Positions 51,455-59,279 of a stretch of DNA of 64,000 nt are shown piece by piece (the first letter of the stretch is position 1; every line of letters begins with the position of its first letter). The stretch comes from DASYTH01 sp035762905. Its GTDB lineage: Bacteria > Actinomycetota > Actinomycetes > Mycobacteriales > Pseudonocardiaceae. Both the position numbers and the translations under genes were made by a program. The notes under the pieces were generated by a model. The model was not told the DNA's origin. It did not search any database and saw only the letters and a program-made list of their open reading frames with translations. The stretch spans positions 28,992 through 92,991 of the forward strand of contig NZ_DASUCC010000156.1 in the NCBI RefSeq assembly GCF_035762905.1, in the 5' to 3' direction.

Positions 51455-51525
51455 CCGGCCGGCCGAGCACCGCCGGTAGGCTTTTCGCTGGCAATGCTGA
51501 ATTCGGGCCGTTCATGGGAGCTTCG

Positions 51526-52878
51526 GTGCGCGATCTGTCGGGCGTGGTCAAGGCCTACGACATCCGCGGCATCGTCGGTGCACAACTCGACACCGACGTG
51601 GTGCGCGACATCGGGGCCGCCTTCGCCCGGCTGGTCGGTGGTGCGGCGATCGTGATCGGGCACGACATGCGGGCCTCCTCGCCGGAGCTGGCGAGCGCGT
51701 TCGCCGATGGCGCCGTCCAGGAGGGCCTCGACGTGATCATGCTCGGGCTGGCCAGCACCGACATGCTCTACTTCGCCTCCGGCAGCCTGAACCTGCCCGG
51801 GGCCATGTTCACCGCCAGCCACAACCCGGCCGCCTACAACGGGATCAAGCTGTGCCGGGCCGGTGCCGCGCCGGTCGGCCAGGACACCGGCCTCGCCGAC
51901 ATCCGCCGGGAGGTCGAGGCGGAGCAGCCGATCCGGCACGCCGGTCCGCCCGGCACGGTGCGGACCCACGACCTGCTCGCCGACTACGCCGCCTACCTGC
52001 GCGGGCTGGTCGACCTGTCCGGCAGCCGCCCGCTCAAGGTCGCGGTGGACGCCGGCAACGGTATGGGCGGCTTCACGGTGCCGTCGGTGTTCGCCGGGCT
52101 GCCGATCGAGATCGTGCCGATGTACTTCGAGCTGGACGGCACGTTCCCCAACCACGAGGCCAACCCGCTGGACCCGAAGAACCTGGTCGACCTGCAGGCC
52201 AAGGTGCGCGAGGTCGGGGCGGACGCCGGCCTGGCCTTCGACGGCGACGCCGACCGCTGCTTCGTGGTCGACGAGCGCGGCGAGCCGGTGTCGCCGAGCG
52301 CGGTCACCGCGCTGGTCGCCGCGCGCGAGCTGGCCAAGGAGCCGGGCGCGATCGTGATCCACAACCTGATCACCTCGAAGGCCGTGCCGGAGATCATCGC
52401 CGAGCGCGGTGGCAAGCCGGTGCGCACCCGGGTCGGCCACTCGTTCATCAAGGACGAGATGGCGCGCACCGGCGCGATCTTCGGCGGCGAGCACTCCGCG
52501 CACTACTACTTCCGGGACTTCTGGCGCGCCGACACCGGAATGCTGGCCGCGCTGCACGTGCTGGCCGCGCTCGGCGAGCAGGACCGGCCGCTGTCCGAGC
52601 TGACCGCCGAGTACAGCCGGTACGCGGCCTCCGGCGAGATCAACTCCACGGTCGGCGACCAGGCCGAGCGGATGGCCGCGGTCAAGGCGGCGTACGCGGG
52701 CGAGGCCGGGGTGGAGGTCGACGAGATCGACGGGCTGTCCGTGCACCTGGCCGACGGCAGCTGGTTCAACCTGCGCCCGTCCAACACCGAACCGCTGCTG
52801 CGGCTCAACGTGGAGGCGGCCGACGCCGCCGCGGTCGCCGCCCTGCGCGACCGCGTGCTGGCCATCGTGCGAGCCTGA
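51526..52878 (+). CDS. manB: phosphomannomutase/phosphoglucomutase
   Basis: ManB interconverts Man-6-P and Man-1-P for GDP-mannose. The 450-residue alpha-D-phosphohexomutase has the phosphoserine loop TASHNPAAYNGIK, the metal loop FDGDADRCF, the sugar loop GGEHSAHYYFRDFW and the phosphate site RPSNTEPLLRL. GTG 51526 was preferred over ATG 51514 because GGGAG lies 5 nt before it and the protein then begins RDLSGVVKAYD, as in relatives. Confidence 0.93.
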   Translation: MRDLSGVVKAYDIRGIVGAQLDTDVVRDIGAAFARLVGGAAIVIGHDMRASSPELASAFADGAVQEGLDVIMLGLASTDMLYFASGSLNLPGAMFTASHNPAAYNGIKLCRAGAAPVGQDTGLADIRREVEAEQPIRHAGPPGTVRTHDLLADYAAYLRGLVDLSGSRPLKVAVDAGNGMGGFTVPSVFAGLPIEIVPMYFELDGTFPNHEANPLDPKNLVDLQAKVREVGADAGLAFDGDADRCFVVDERGEPVSPSAVTALVAARELAKEPGAIVIHNLITSKAVPEIIAERGGKPVRTRVGHSFIKDEMARTGAIFGGEHSAHYYFRDFWRADTGMLAALHVLAALGEQDRPLSELTAEYSRYAASGEINSTVGDQAERMAAVKAAYAGEAGVEVDEIDGLSVHLADGSWFNLRPSNTEPLLRLNVEAADAAAVAALRDRVLAIVRA

Positions 52879-52908
52879 CCGGGCACACTGGAGGCGAGGA
52901 GGAGACCT

Positions 52909-53124
52909 ATGGCCGTCGCACTTGACCCGCAGTTGCTGGAGATCTTGGCGTGCCCGTCGGACGACCACGCCCCGCTGCGTCCCGGCACCCCGGACGACCC
53001 CGACGCCGACGCGCTGACCTGCACCTCGTGCGGCCGGCAGTTCCCGGTGACCGACGGCATACCCGTGTTGCTGCTGGACGAGGCCACCGTGCCGGACCCG
53101 GGCGACACACCCGTGGACCAGTGA
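52909..53124 (+). CDS. Trm112-family zinc-ribbon protein
   Basis: A 71-residue protein with LLEILACPSDDHAPL and CTSCGRQFPVTDGIPVLL, the Trm112 signature. One knuckle is CxxC and the first keeps only one Cys, so zinc binding may be partial. It overlaps the next gene as GTGA. In actinobacteria this small gene regularly separates manB from the SIS gene. GGAGGAG precedes the ATG. Confidence 0.88.
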   Translation: MAVALDPQLLEILACPSDDHAPLRPGTPDDPDADALTCTSCGRQFPVTDGIPVLLLDEATVPDPGDTPVDQ

Positions 53125-54215
53125 ACTCGCCGACCGACGACAGCCTGCTGGACGACCCCGCCCGGCTCGCCGAGGTGGACTCGGACGGCCTGCTCCGCGC
53201 GGCCGCGCAGGCCGGCGCGCAGGTGCGGGCCACCGTGGCGGCCGCGGCGGAGTCCGACCTGGCCCGGCTGTCCGGCTCCCGGCCGCGGGCGCTGGTGCTG
53301 ATCACCCGGCCCGGGCTCGGCCCGGCCGCCGCCCGGGTGCTCGCCGCGCTGCTGCAGCCGGCCTGCCCGGTGCCGGTGGTGCTCACCGATGCGCTGCCCG
53401 GCTGGATCGGACCGCTGGACGTGGTGATCGGGCACACCGACGACCCCGGCGACATCGTGCTGGCCGAGTCGGTGGACCGGGCGGCCCGGTTCGGCGCCGG
53501 CGTGGTGCTCACCGCGCCGGAGGACGGCCCGGTGGCCGCCGCGGCCGCCGGCAAGGCGGTGCTGCTGCCGCCGCGGGTCGCGGTCCCGCCGGGGTTCGCC
53601 TTCGCCCGGGTGCTGTCCGCCGGCCTGCTCACGCTGCGCACGCTCGACCTGCTGGACACCGACATCAACGCGCTGGCCGACGAGCTGGACCGGGAGGCCG
53701 AGCGCGATCACCTGCAGCACGAGTCGTTCGTCAACCCGGCCAAGTCGCTGGCGTTGCGGCTCGCCGACCGCAGCCCGCTGCTGTGGGGCCTGGACGAGGT
53801 GGCCACGGCGGTGGCCGGGCACGCGGCGCAGGTGCTGGCCACGCACACCGACCGGGTCTGCGACGTGGCCGGGTACCCGCAGGCGATGAGCGGCACCGCC
53901 CTACACCGGGCCGCGGTGCACGCCTCGTCCGGGCAGGACATCTTCGCCGACCCGGAGGAGCTGCACCCGGGGGAGACCTCCCCGCTGCGGGTGTTCCTGG
54001 TCGCCGTGCGATCCACGCCGGGTGACCAGGTACGCCGGCTCGCCGCCGACACGCTGCCCGGCGCGGACGTGTTGGCCCCGAACGAAGAGATCAGCGCCGA
54101 CGCCCCGGCCTGCGCCGCGGTGCTGGCGCTGCGGTTCGAGCTCGCCGCCCTGTACCTGGGGCTGGCCGCCGGCACGACCGGCGGATCCGGCCGGTACGCG
54201 TCGGCGCGATTCTAA
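53121..54215 (+). CDS. SIS-domain protein, mannose-6-phosphate isomerase-like
   Basis: A 364-residue sugar-isomerase-fold protein equivalent to Rv3256c. LADRSPLLWGLDEVATAVAG and NPAKSLALRLADRSP resemble the C-terminal part of bifunctional phosphoglucose/phosphomannose isomerases, while the N-terminal half is divergent. Being placed between manB and manA, it probably takes part in hexose-phosphate supply, but the usual active-site residues could not be confirmed. Confidence 0.8.
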   Translation: MNSPTDDSLLDDPARLAEVDSDGLLRAAAQAGAQVRATVAAAAESDLARLSGSRPRALVLITRPGLGPAAARVLAALLQPACPVPVVLTDALPGWIGPLDVVIGHTDDPGDIVLAESVDRAARFGAGVVLTAPEDGPVAAAAAGKAVLLPPRVAVPPGFAFARVLSAGLLTLRTLDLLDTDINALADELDREAERDHLQHESFVNPAKSLALRLADRSPLLWGLDEVATAVAGHAAQVLATHTDRVCDVAGYPQAMSGTALHRAAVHASSGQDIFADPEELHPGETSPLRVFLVAVRSTPGDQVRRLAADTLPGADVLAPNEEISADAPACAAVLALRFELAALYLGLAAGTTGGSGRYASARF

Positions 54216-54225
54216 GAGGTATCCG

Positions 54226-55446
54226 GTGGACTTACTCAGCAATGCCGTCCGTCCCTATGCCTGGGGATCTCGCACCACGATCGCCGGACTGCTCGGCCGG
54301 GATGTGCCGGCACCGCACCCCGAGGCCGAGCTGTGGATGGGCGCGCATCCGGGCGACTCGTCGGCGATCCCCGGTCCGGACGGCGAACCGCGGTCGCTGA
54401 TCGACGTGATCGCCGGCGACCCGGCCGGCCAGCTGGGCGCCGAGACGGCCCGGCGGTGGGGACCGCGGCTGCCGTTCCTGCTCAAGATCCTCGCCGCCGA
54501 GGAGCCGCTGAGCCTGCAGGCGCACCCGTCGGCCGAGCAGGCCGCGGCCGGGTTCGCCCGGGAGGAGGCGGCCGGGCTGCCCAGGGACGCGGCCACCCGC
54601 AACTATCCGGACCCGACCGCCAAGCCCGAGCTGATCTGTGCCCTGACCCGGTTCCACGCCCTGGCCGGGTTCCGCGACCCGGCGCGGACCGTGCGGCTGC
54701 TGCGCGCGGTGCAGACGCCGGGGCTCACCCCGTACGTCGAACTGCTCGCCGGACAGCCGGACAGCGAGGGGCTGCGGGCGCTGTTCACCACCTGGATCAC
54801 GCTGCCACAGCCGGCGCTGGACCGGCTCACGCCGGAGCTGCTGGACGCGTGCGTGGCGCACGTCCGCGCGCACGGCGAGTTCGAGCGCGAATGCCGCACG
54901 ATCCTGCAGCTCGGCGAGAGCTATCCGGGGGACGCGGGCGTGCTGGCCGCGTTGCTGCTCAACCGAATCGTGCTGGAGCCGGGCGAGGCGATCTACCTGC
55001 CGGCCGGCAACCTGCACGCCTACCTGCACGGCGCCGGGGTGGAGATTCTGGCCAACTCGGACAACACCCTGCGTGGCGGGCTCACCCCCAAGCACGTCGA
55101 CGTCCCGGAGTTGTTGCGGGTACTGGACTTCCGCTGCGGCAACATGCCGGTGCTGCGCGGCGAACCGGCCGGCCGGCGGTGGGTGTACCCGACCCCGGCG
55201 GCGGAGTTCGAGCTGTCCCGACTCGAGTGGCCGGCCGGCGAGGACGAGGAGGTGCCGCTGGCCGGCGGATTGCCGCAGATCCTGGTGTGCACCGACGGTG
55301 CGCTGAACGTGGCCGCCGACGACGGGCCGGAGCTGATGCTCGAGCGCGGGCAGTCGCTGTGGATTCCGGCCAGCGACCCGAAGATCGTGTTGCGACCGGC
55401 GGTCGAGTCGGGGTCGCGGGCGTTCCTGGCGACCGTGGGGGCCTAG
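54226..55446 (+). CDS. manA: mannose-6-phosphate isomerase, class I
   Basis: ManA converts Fru-6-P to Man-6-P, the entry to GDP-mannose. The 406-residue cupin enzyme has YAWGSRTTIAGLLG, AELWMGAHPGDSS, PLSLQAHPSAEQAAAGF (zinc ligands Gln and His), KPELICALTRFHALAGFR and LPAGNLHAYLHGAGVEILANSDNTLRGGLT (active-site Arg). GTG 54226 has AGAGG 6 nt upstream and follows the SIS gene by 10 bp. Confidence 0.94.
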   Translation: MDLLSNAVRPYAWGSRTTIAGLLGRDVPAPHPEAELWMGAHPGDSSAIPGPDGEPRSLIDVIAGDPAGQLGAETARRWGPRLPFLLKILAAEEPLSLQAHPSAEQAAAGFAREEAAGLPRDAATRNYPDPTAKPELICALTRFHALAGFRDPARTVRLLRAVQTPGLTPYVELLAGQPDSEGLRALFTTWITLPQPALDRLTPELLDACVAHVRAHGEFERECRTILQLGESYPGDAGVLAALLLNRIVLEPGEAIYLPAGNLHAYLHGAGVEILANSDNTLRGGLTPKHVDVPELLRVLDFRCGNMPVLRGEPAGRRWVYPTPAAEFELSRLEWPAGEDEEVPLAGGLPQILVCTDGALNVAADDGPELMLERGQSLWIPASDPKIVLRPAVESGSRAFLATVGA

Positions 55447-55487
55447 ACTTCCGGCAATCCGGACGAATCCGAGGCTAAGGAGCGGCA

Positions 55488-56411
55488 TTGTCGACCGAGG
55501 GCAGCACCAAGGCGATTCTGGCCGCGCTCGTAGCCAACGCCGGTATCGCCACGGCGAAGTTCATCGGGTTCGTGATCACCGGATCGTCGTCGATGCTTGC
55601 CGAGTCGGTGCACTCGGTCGCCGACACGACCAACCAGGGTCTGCTGCTGCTCGGCCAGAAGACCTCGCGGCGCGAGGCCACCCGGCAGCATCCGTTCGGG
55701 TTCGGCCGGGACCGGTACTTCTACTCGTTCATCGTGGCGTTGCTGCTGTTCTCGCTCGGCTCGGTGTTCGCGCTGTACGAGGGCATCCACAAGATCCAGC
55801 ACCCGGAGGACCTGACCTCGCCGATGGTGGCGATCGTGATCCTGGTGGTGGCCATCGGCCTGGAGACCTACAGCTTCATCACGGCGATCCGGGAGTCCAG
55901 GAAGGTCAAGGGCGACGCCTCCTGGTGGGGCTTCATCCGCCAGTCCCGCACCCCGGAGTTGCCGGTGGTGCTGCTCGAGGACGCGGGCGCGCTGCTCGGT
56001 CTGGTGTTCGCGCTGTTCGGCGTGAGCCTGGCGGCGGTGACCGGGAACGCGGTATGGGACGGGGTCGGCACGATCATGATCGGGCTGCTGCTCGGCATCA
56101 TCGCGATCATCCTGATCATCGAGATGAAGAGCCTGCTGATCGGCGAGGGCGCCACCCCGAAGGAGCTGGACGCGATCTGCGCGGCCTGCGAGTCCGGCCA
56201 GGTGCAGCGGGTGATCCACATCCGCACCCAGTACATAGGTCCGGAGGAGCTGCTGGTCGCCGCCAAGATCGCGCTCGAACCGGGGCTCCAGATCGAGGAG
56301 GTGGCCCGGGCCATCGACGCGGCCGAGGTTCGGATCCGGGAGAAGGTTCCCAACGCGCGGCTGATCTACCTAGAGCCGGATCTGGACCGATCCGTCCCGG
56401 CCGGCACGTAA
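55488..56411 (+). CDS. cation diffusion facilitator family transporter
   Basis: A 307-residue CDF protein that would export Zn2+, Fe2+ or Mn2+ by proton antiport. Six transmembrane segments are visible. The metal-site helices are SVHSVADTTNQ (HxxxD) in TM2 and LLEDAGALLGL (ExxD-like) in TM5, the latter lacking the usual His, which may change metal choice. The C-terminal domain ends IYLEPDLDRS. It starts at TTG with AAGGAG 6 nt upstream, 41 bp after manA. Confidence 0.88.
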   Translation: MSTEGSTKAILAALVANAGIATAKFIGFVITGSSSMLAESVHSVADTTNQGLLLLGQKTSRREATRQHPFGFGRDRYFYSFIVALLLFSLGSVFALYEGIHKIQHPEDLTSPMVAIVILVVAIGLETYSFITAIRESRKVKGDASWWGFIRQSRTPELPVVLLEDAGALLGLVFALFGVSLAAVTGNAVWDGVGTIMIGLLLGIIAIILIIEMKSLLIGEGATPKELDAICAACESGQVQRVIHIRTQYIGPEELLVAAKIALEPGLQIEEVARAIDAAEVRIREKVPNARLIYLEPDLDRSVPAGT

Positions 56412-56433
56412 AGCGGCGCGGCGCCCGCGCCGT

Positions 56434-56439
56434 TACTGT
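56434..56439 (+). promoter_or_regulatory. -10 box (TACTGT) for a leaderless permease transcript
   Basis: TACTGT ends 6 bp before the ATG at 56446 with no ribosome binding site, matching the recurring leaderless layout of this window. Confidence 0.45.
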
Positions 56440-56445
56440 CGAGCC

Positions 56446-57966
56446 ATGCCCCGGACCGGTATCTGGCGGACCAAGTCGGTCGAACAGTCCATTGCGGACA
56501 CGGATGAGCCGGGGAGCCGGCTCCGCAAGGACCTGACCGCCTGGGACCTCACCGTTTTCGGCGTCGCGGTGGTGATCGGCGCCGGCATCTTCACGCTCAC
56601 CGCGCGCACCGCGGGTGACCTGACCGGCCCGTCGGTGTCGCTGGCGTTCGTGCTGGCGGCGATCGCCTGCGGCCTGGCCGCGCTGTGCTACGCCGAGTTC
56701 GCCTCGACGCTGCCGGTCGCCGGCAGCGCGTACACCTTCTCCTACGCCACCTTCGGCGAGTTCATGGCCTGGATCATCGGCTGGGACCTGATCCTGGAGT
56801 TCGCCGTCGGCGCCGCCGCGGTGGCCAAGGGCTGGTCGGTCTATCTGCAGACCGTGCTCGGCTATCTGTTCGGTGACGGCGTGGCGACCAGCTTCCGGCT
56901 CGGCGGGCTGACCGTGGACTGGGGCGCACTGCTGCTCGTCGTCGTGCTGGCGCTGCTGCTGATCATCGGAACCAAGCTGTCCTCCCGGGTCAGCCTGGTG
57001 ATCACCTCGATCAAGGTCGCGATCGTGCTGTTCGTGATCCTGTTCGGGTTGTTCTACATCAAGTCCGCCAACTACAGCCCGTTCATCCCGCCGGCCGACG
57101 AGGGAACGCCGGGACCGTCCGGCGTCGAGCAGTCGCTGTTCTCCCTGCTGGCCGGCGGCACCAGCAGCACGTTCGGGGTGTTCGGGCTGCTGGCCGCCGC
57201 GTCGCTGGTGTTCTTCGCGTTCATCGGGTTCGACGTGGTGGCCACCACCGCCGAGGAGACCCGCAACCCGCAGCGCGCGGTGCCGCGCGGCATTCTCGGC
57301 TCGCTTGCCATCGTCACCGTGCTCTACGTGGCGGTCGCGCTGGTGGTCACCGGCATGGTCAACTTCCGTGAGCTGGCCACCACCACGGGTCCGGACGGCG
57401 CGCCCGAGCGCAAGACGCTGGCCACCGCGTTCTCCGCCAACGGCGTCGACTGGGCGGCCAACCTGATCTCGATCGGCGCCCTTGCCGGGCTGACCACCGT
57501 GGTGATGGTGCTGATGCTCGGCCAGGTCCGGGTGCTGTTCGCGATGTCCAGGGACGGCTTGCTGCCCCGGGCGCTGTCCCGCACCGGCACGCACGGCACG
57601 CCGGTCCGGGCCACCGTGCTGGTCAGCGCGCTGATCGCGTTCGCGGCAACGTTCTTCGCCGCGGACAAGCTCGAGGAGATGGTCAACGTCGGCACGCTGT
57701 TCGCGTTCATCCTGGTCTCTGCCGGGGTGATCGTGCTGCGCCGGACCCGGCCGGACCTGCCGCGCGGGTTCCGGGCGCCGGGCGTGCCGGTGCTGCCGAT
57801 CCTGGCCATCCTGGCCTGCCTGTGGCTGATGCTGAACCTCACCGTGCTGACCTGGCTGCGGTTCGTGGCCTGGATGCTGGTCGGCGTGGTCGTCTACTTC
57901 CTTTACAGCCGTTCGCGTTCCGTGCTCGGCCGGCGGATGGCCGAGGAGGCCGAATCCCGCCGGTGA
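56446..57966 (+). CDS. APC-family amino acid permease
   Basis: A 506-residue, 12-segment transporter. The first helix motif VVIGAGIFTLTA, AGSAYTFSYATFGEF, and FVFFAFIGFD-like LVFFAFIGFDVVATTAEETRNPQRAVP are hallmarks of the cationic amino acid transporter (CAT/YfnA-like) branch. It matches the Rv3253c position. The stop overlaps the following gene as GTGA. Arginine, lysine or a neutral amino acid are candidate substrates. Confidence 0.9.
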   Translation: MPRTGIWRTKSVEQSIADTDEPGSRLRKDLTAWDLTVFGVAVVIGAGIFTLTARTAGDLTGPSVSLAFVLAAIACGLAALCYAEFASTLPVAGSAYTFSYATFGEFMAWIIGWDLILEFAVGAAAVAKGWSVYLQTVLGYLFGDGVATSFRLGGLTVDWGALLLVVVLALLLIIGTKLSSRVSLVITSIKVAIVLFVILFGLFYIKSANYSPFIPPADEGTPGPSGVEQSLFSLLAGGTSSTFGVFGLLAAASLVFFAFIGFDVVATTAEETRNPQRAVPRGILGSLAIVTVLYVAVALVVTGMVNFRELATTTGPDGAPERKTLATAFSANGVDWAANLISIGALAGLTTVVMVLMLGQVRVLFAMSRDGLLPRALSRTGTHGTPVRATVLVSALIAFAATFFAADKLEEMVNVGTLFAFILVSAGVIVLRRTRPDLPRGFRAPGVPVLPILAILACLWLMLNLTVLTWLRFVAWMLVGVVVYFLYSRSRSVLGRRMAEEAESRR

Positions 57967-59279
57967 ACCTGCTCTGCCTCGATGTCGGGTCCACCTGGAC
58001 CAAGGGTGCGCTGGTCTCGCCGGACGGCGAGCTGCTCGGCACCGCCGCGCACGCCACCACCCCGCCCGAGGTGCTGACCGGGATCGGCGCGGTGGCCCGG
58101 GCTCTGGACGCGGCGGACGCGCGGGTGCTGGCCTGCTCGTCGGCGGGTGGCGGGCTGCGGCTGGCCGTGGTCGGCCAGGAGCGGCTGGTCAGCGTCGAGG
58201 CGGGACACCGGGTCGCGCTGTCGGCCGGTGCCAAGGTGGTGCACGTGGCCGCCGGCCGGCTGGACGGCGCCGGCCTGCGTGCGTTGCGGTCCGCCCGGCC
58301 GGACGTGCTGCTGCTGGTCGGCGGCACCGACGGCGGTGCTGCGGATGTGTTGCTGCACAACGCGAAGCGGCTCGCGGCGAACCGGATCGGCGTGCCGGTG
58401 GTGCTGGCCGGCAACGCGGCGGCCCGGGATCGGGCGGTGGCGCTGTTGCGGGAGCGCGGCCGCACCGTGGTGCCGACCGGCAACGTGCTGCCGGACGTGG
58501 GTGAACTGGCCCCCGGGCCGGCCCGGGCGGCGATCCGGGAGGTGTTCCTGCGGCACGTGATCGGCGGCAAGGGCCTGTCCCGGGGGCCGCGGTTTCGCCG
58601 GCTGGTGCGCACGGTCACCCCGGACGCGGTGCTCTCCGGCGTCGCCCGGCTGGCCGCGCACCGGGACACGCCGGGTGCCGTGCTGGTGGTCGACGTCGGC
58701 GGGGCCACCACCGACGTGTACTCCGCGGTGTCCACAGTGGACGATCCGGAGGACGAGCGGCACGCGGTCGGGCTGCCGGCCGACCGGCGCACCGTCGAGG
58801 GCGACATCGGCCTGCGCTGGTCGGCGCCGGGCGTGGTGGCCGACGCGGTGGCCGAGCGCCTGCTGTCCGAGAGTGAATCGGCCGGGCTGACCGGGATCGC
58901 CGCCGGCCTTGCCGCCGATCCCGGCACGGTCTCGTCCGAAGTGGACATTCGGCTGGCCGGCCTGGCCGCGGTGCTGGCCGTCCGCCGGCACCTACGCATG
59001 ATCGACGGCCGGCTGGGACCGCACGGCGCCGGCCTGCTGGTGCTCTCCGGCGGGGCGTTCCGGCACGCCGAGCCGGCCGGGCTGACCGCCGTCGAGCACG
59101 CGCTGCGCACCGACCCGGCGCTGCGCCCGGTGCTGCGGACCGCCCGGTTCACCGTGGATCGCGACTACGTGCTGGCCCCGGCCGGGCTGCTGGCCGAAGC
59201 CGGGCAGCAGCGGGCCGCCGACCGGTTGCTGCTACGACTCGGTGCGGCCGTTGCGGGGCACCGGCAGGATCGGGGGTAG
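57963..59279 (+). CDS. MutL-type ASKHA ATPase (glutamate mutase MutL-like)
   Basis: A 438-residue protein with actin-like nucleotide motifs: LCLDVGSTWTKGALV at the start (phosphate 1), VLVVDVGGATTDVYSAV (phosphate 2) and LLVLSGGAFRHAE (adenosine). LLLVGGTDGGAADVLLHNA and VLAGNAAARD match the MutL family encoded with B12-dependent mutases, yet no mutase gene is nearby. Coupling to the permease suggests a role in amino acid use. The 3' end overlaps the next, convergent gene by 48 bp. Confidence 0.85.
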   Translation: MNLLCLDVGSTWTKGALVSPDGELLGTAAHATTPPEVLTGIGAVARALDAADARVLACSSAGGGLRLAVVGQERLVSVEAGHRVALSAGAKVVHVAAGRLDGAGLRALRSARPDVLLLVGGTDGGAADVLLHNAKRLAANRIGVPVVLAGNAAARDRAVALLRERGRTVVPTGNVLPDVGELAPGPARAAIREVFLRHVIGGKGLSRGPRFRRLVRTVTPDAVLSGVARLAAHRDTPGAVLVVDVGGATTDVYSAVSTVDDPEDERHAVGLPADRRTVEGDIGLRWSAPGVVADAVAERLLSESESAGLTGIAAGLAADPGTVSSEVDIRLAGLAAVLAVRRHLRMIDGRLGPHGAGLLVLSGGAFRHAEPAGLTAVEHALRTDPALRPVLRTARFTVDRDYVLAPAGLLAEAGQQRAADRLLLRLGAAVAGHRQDRG

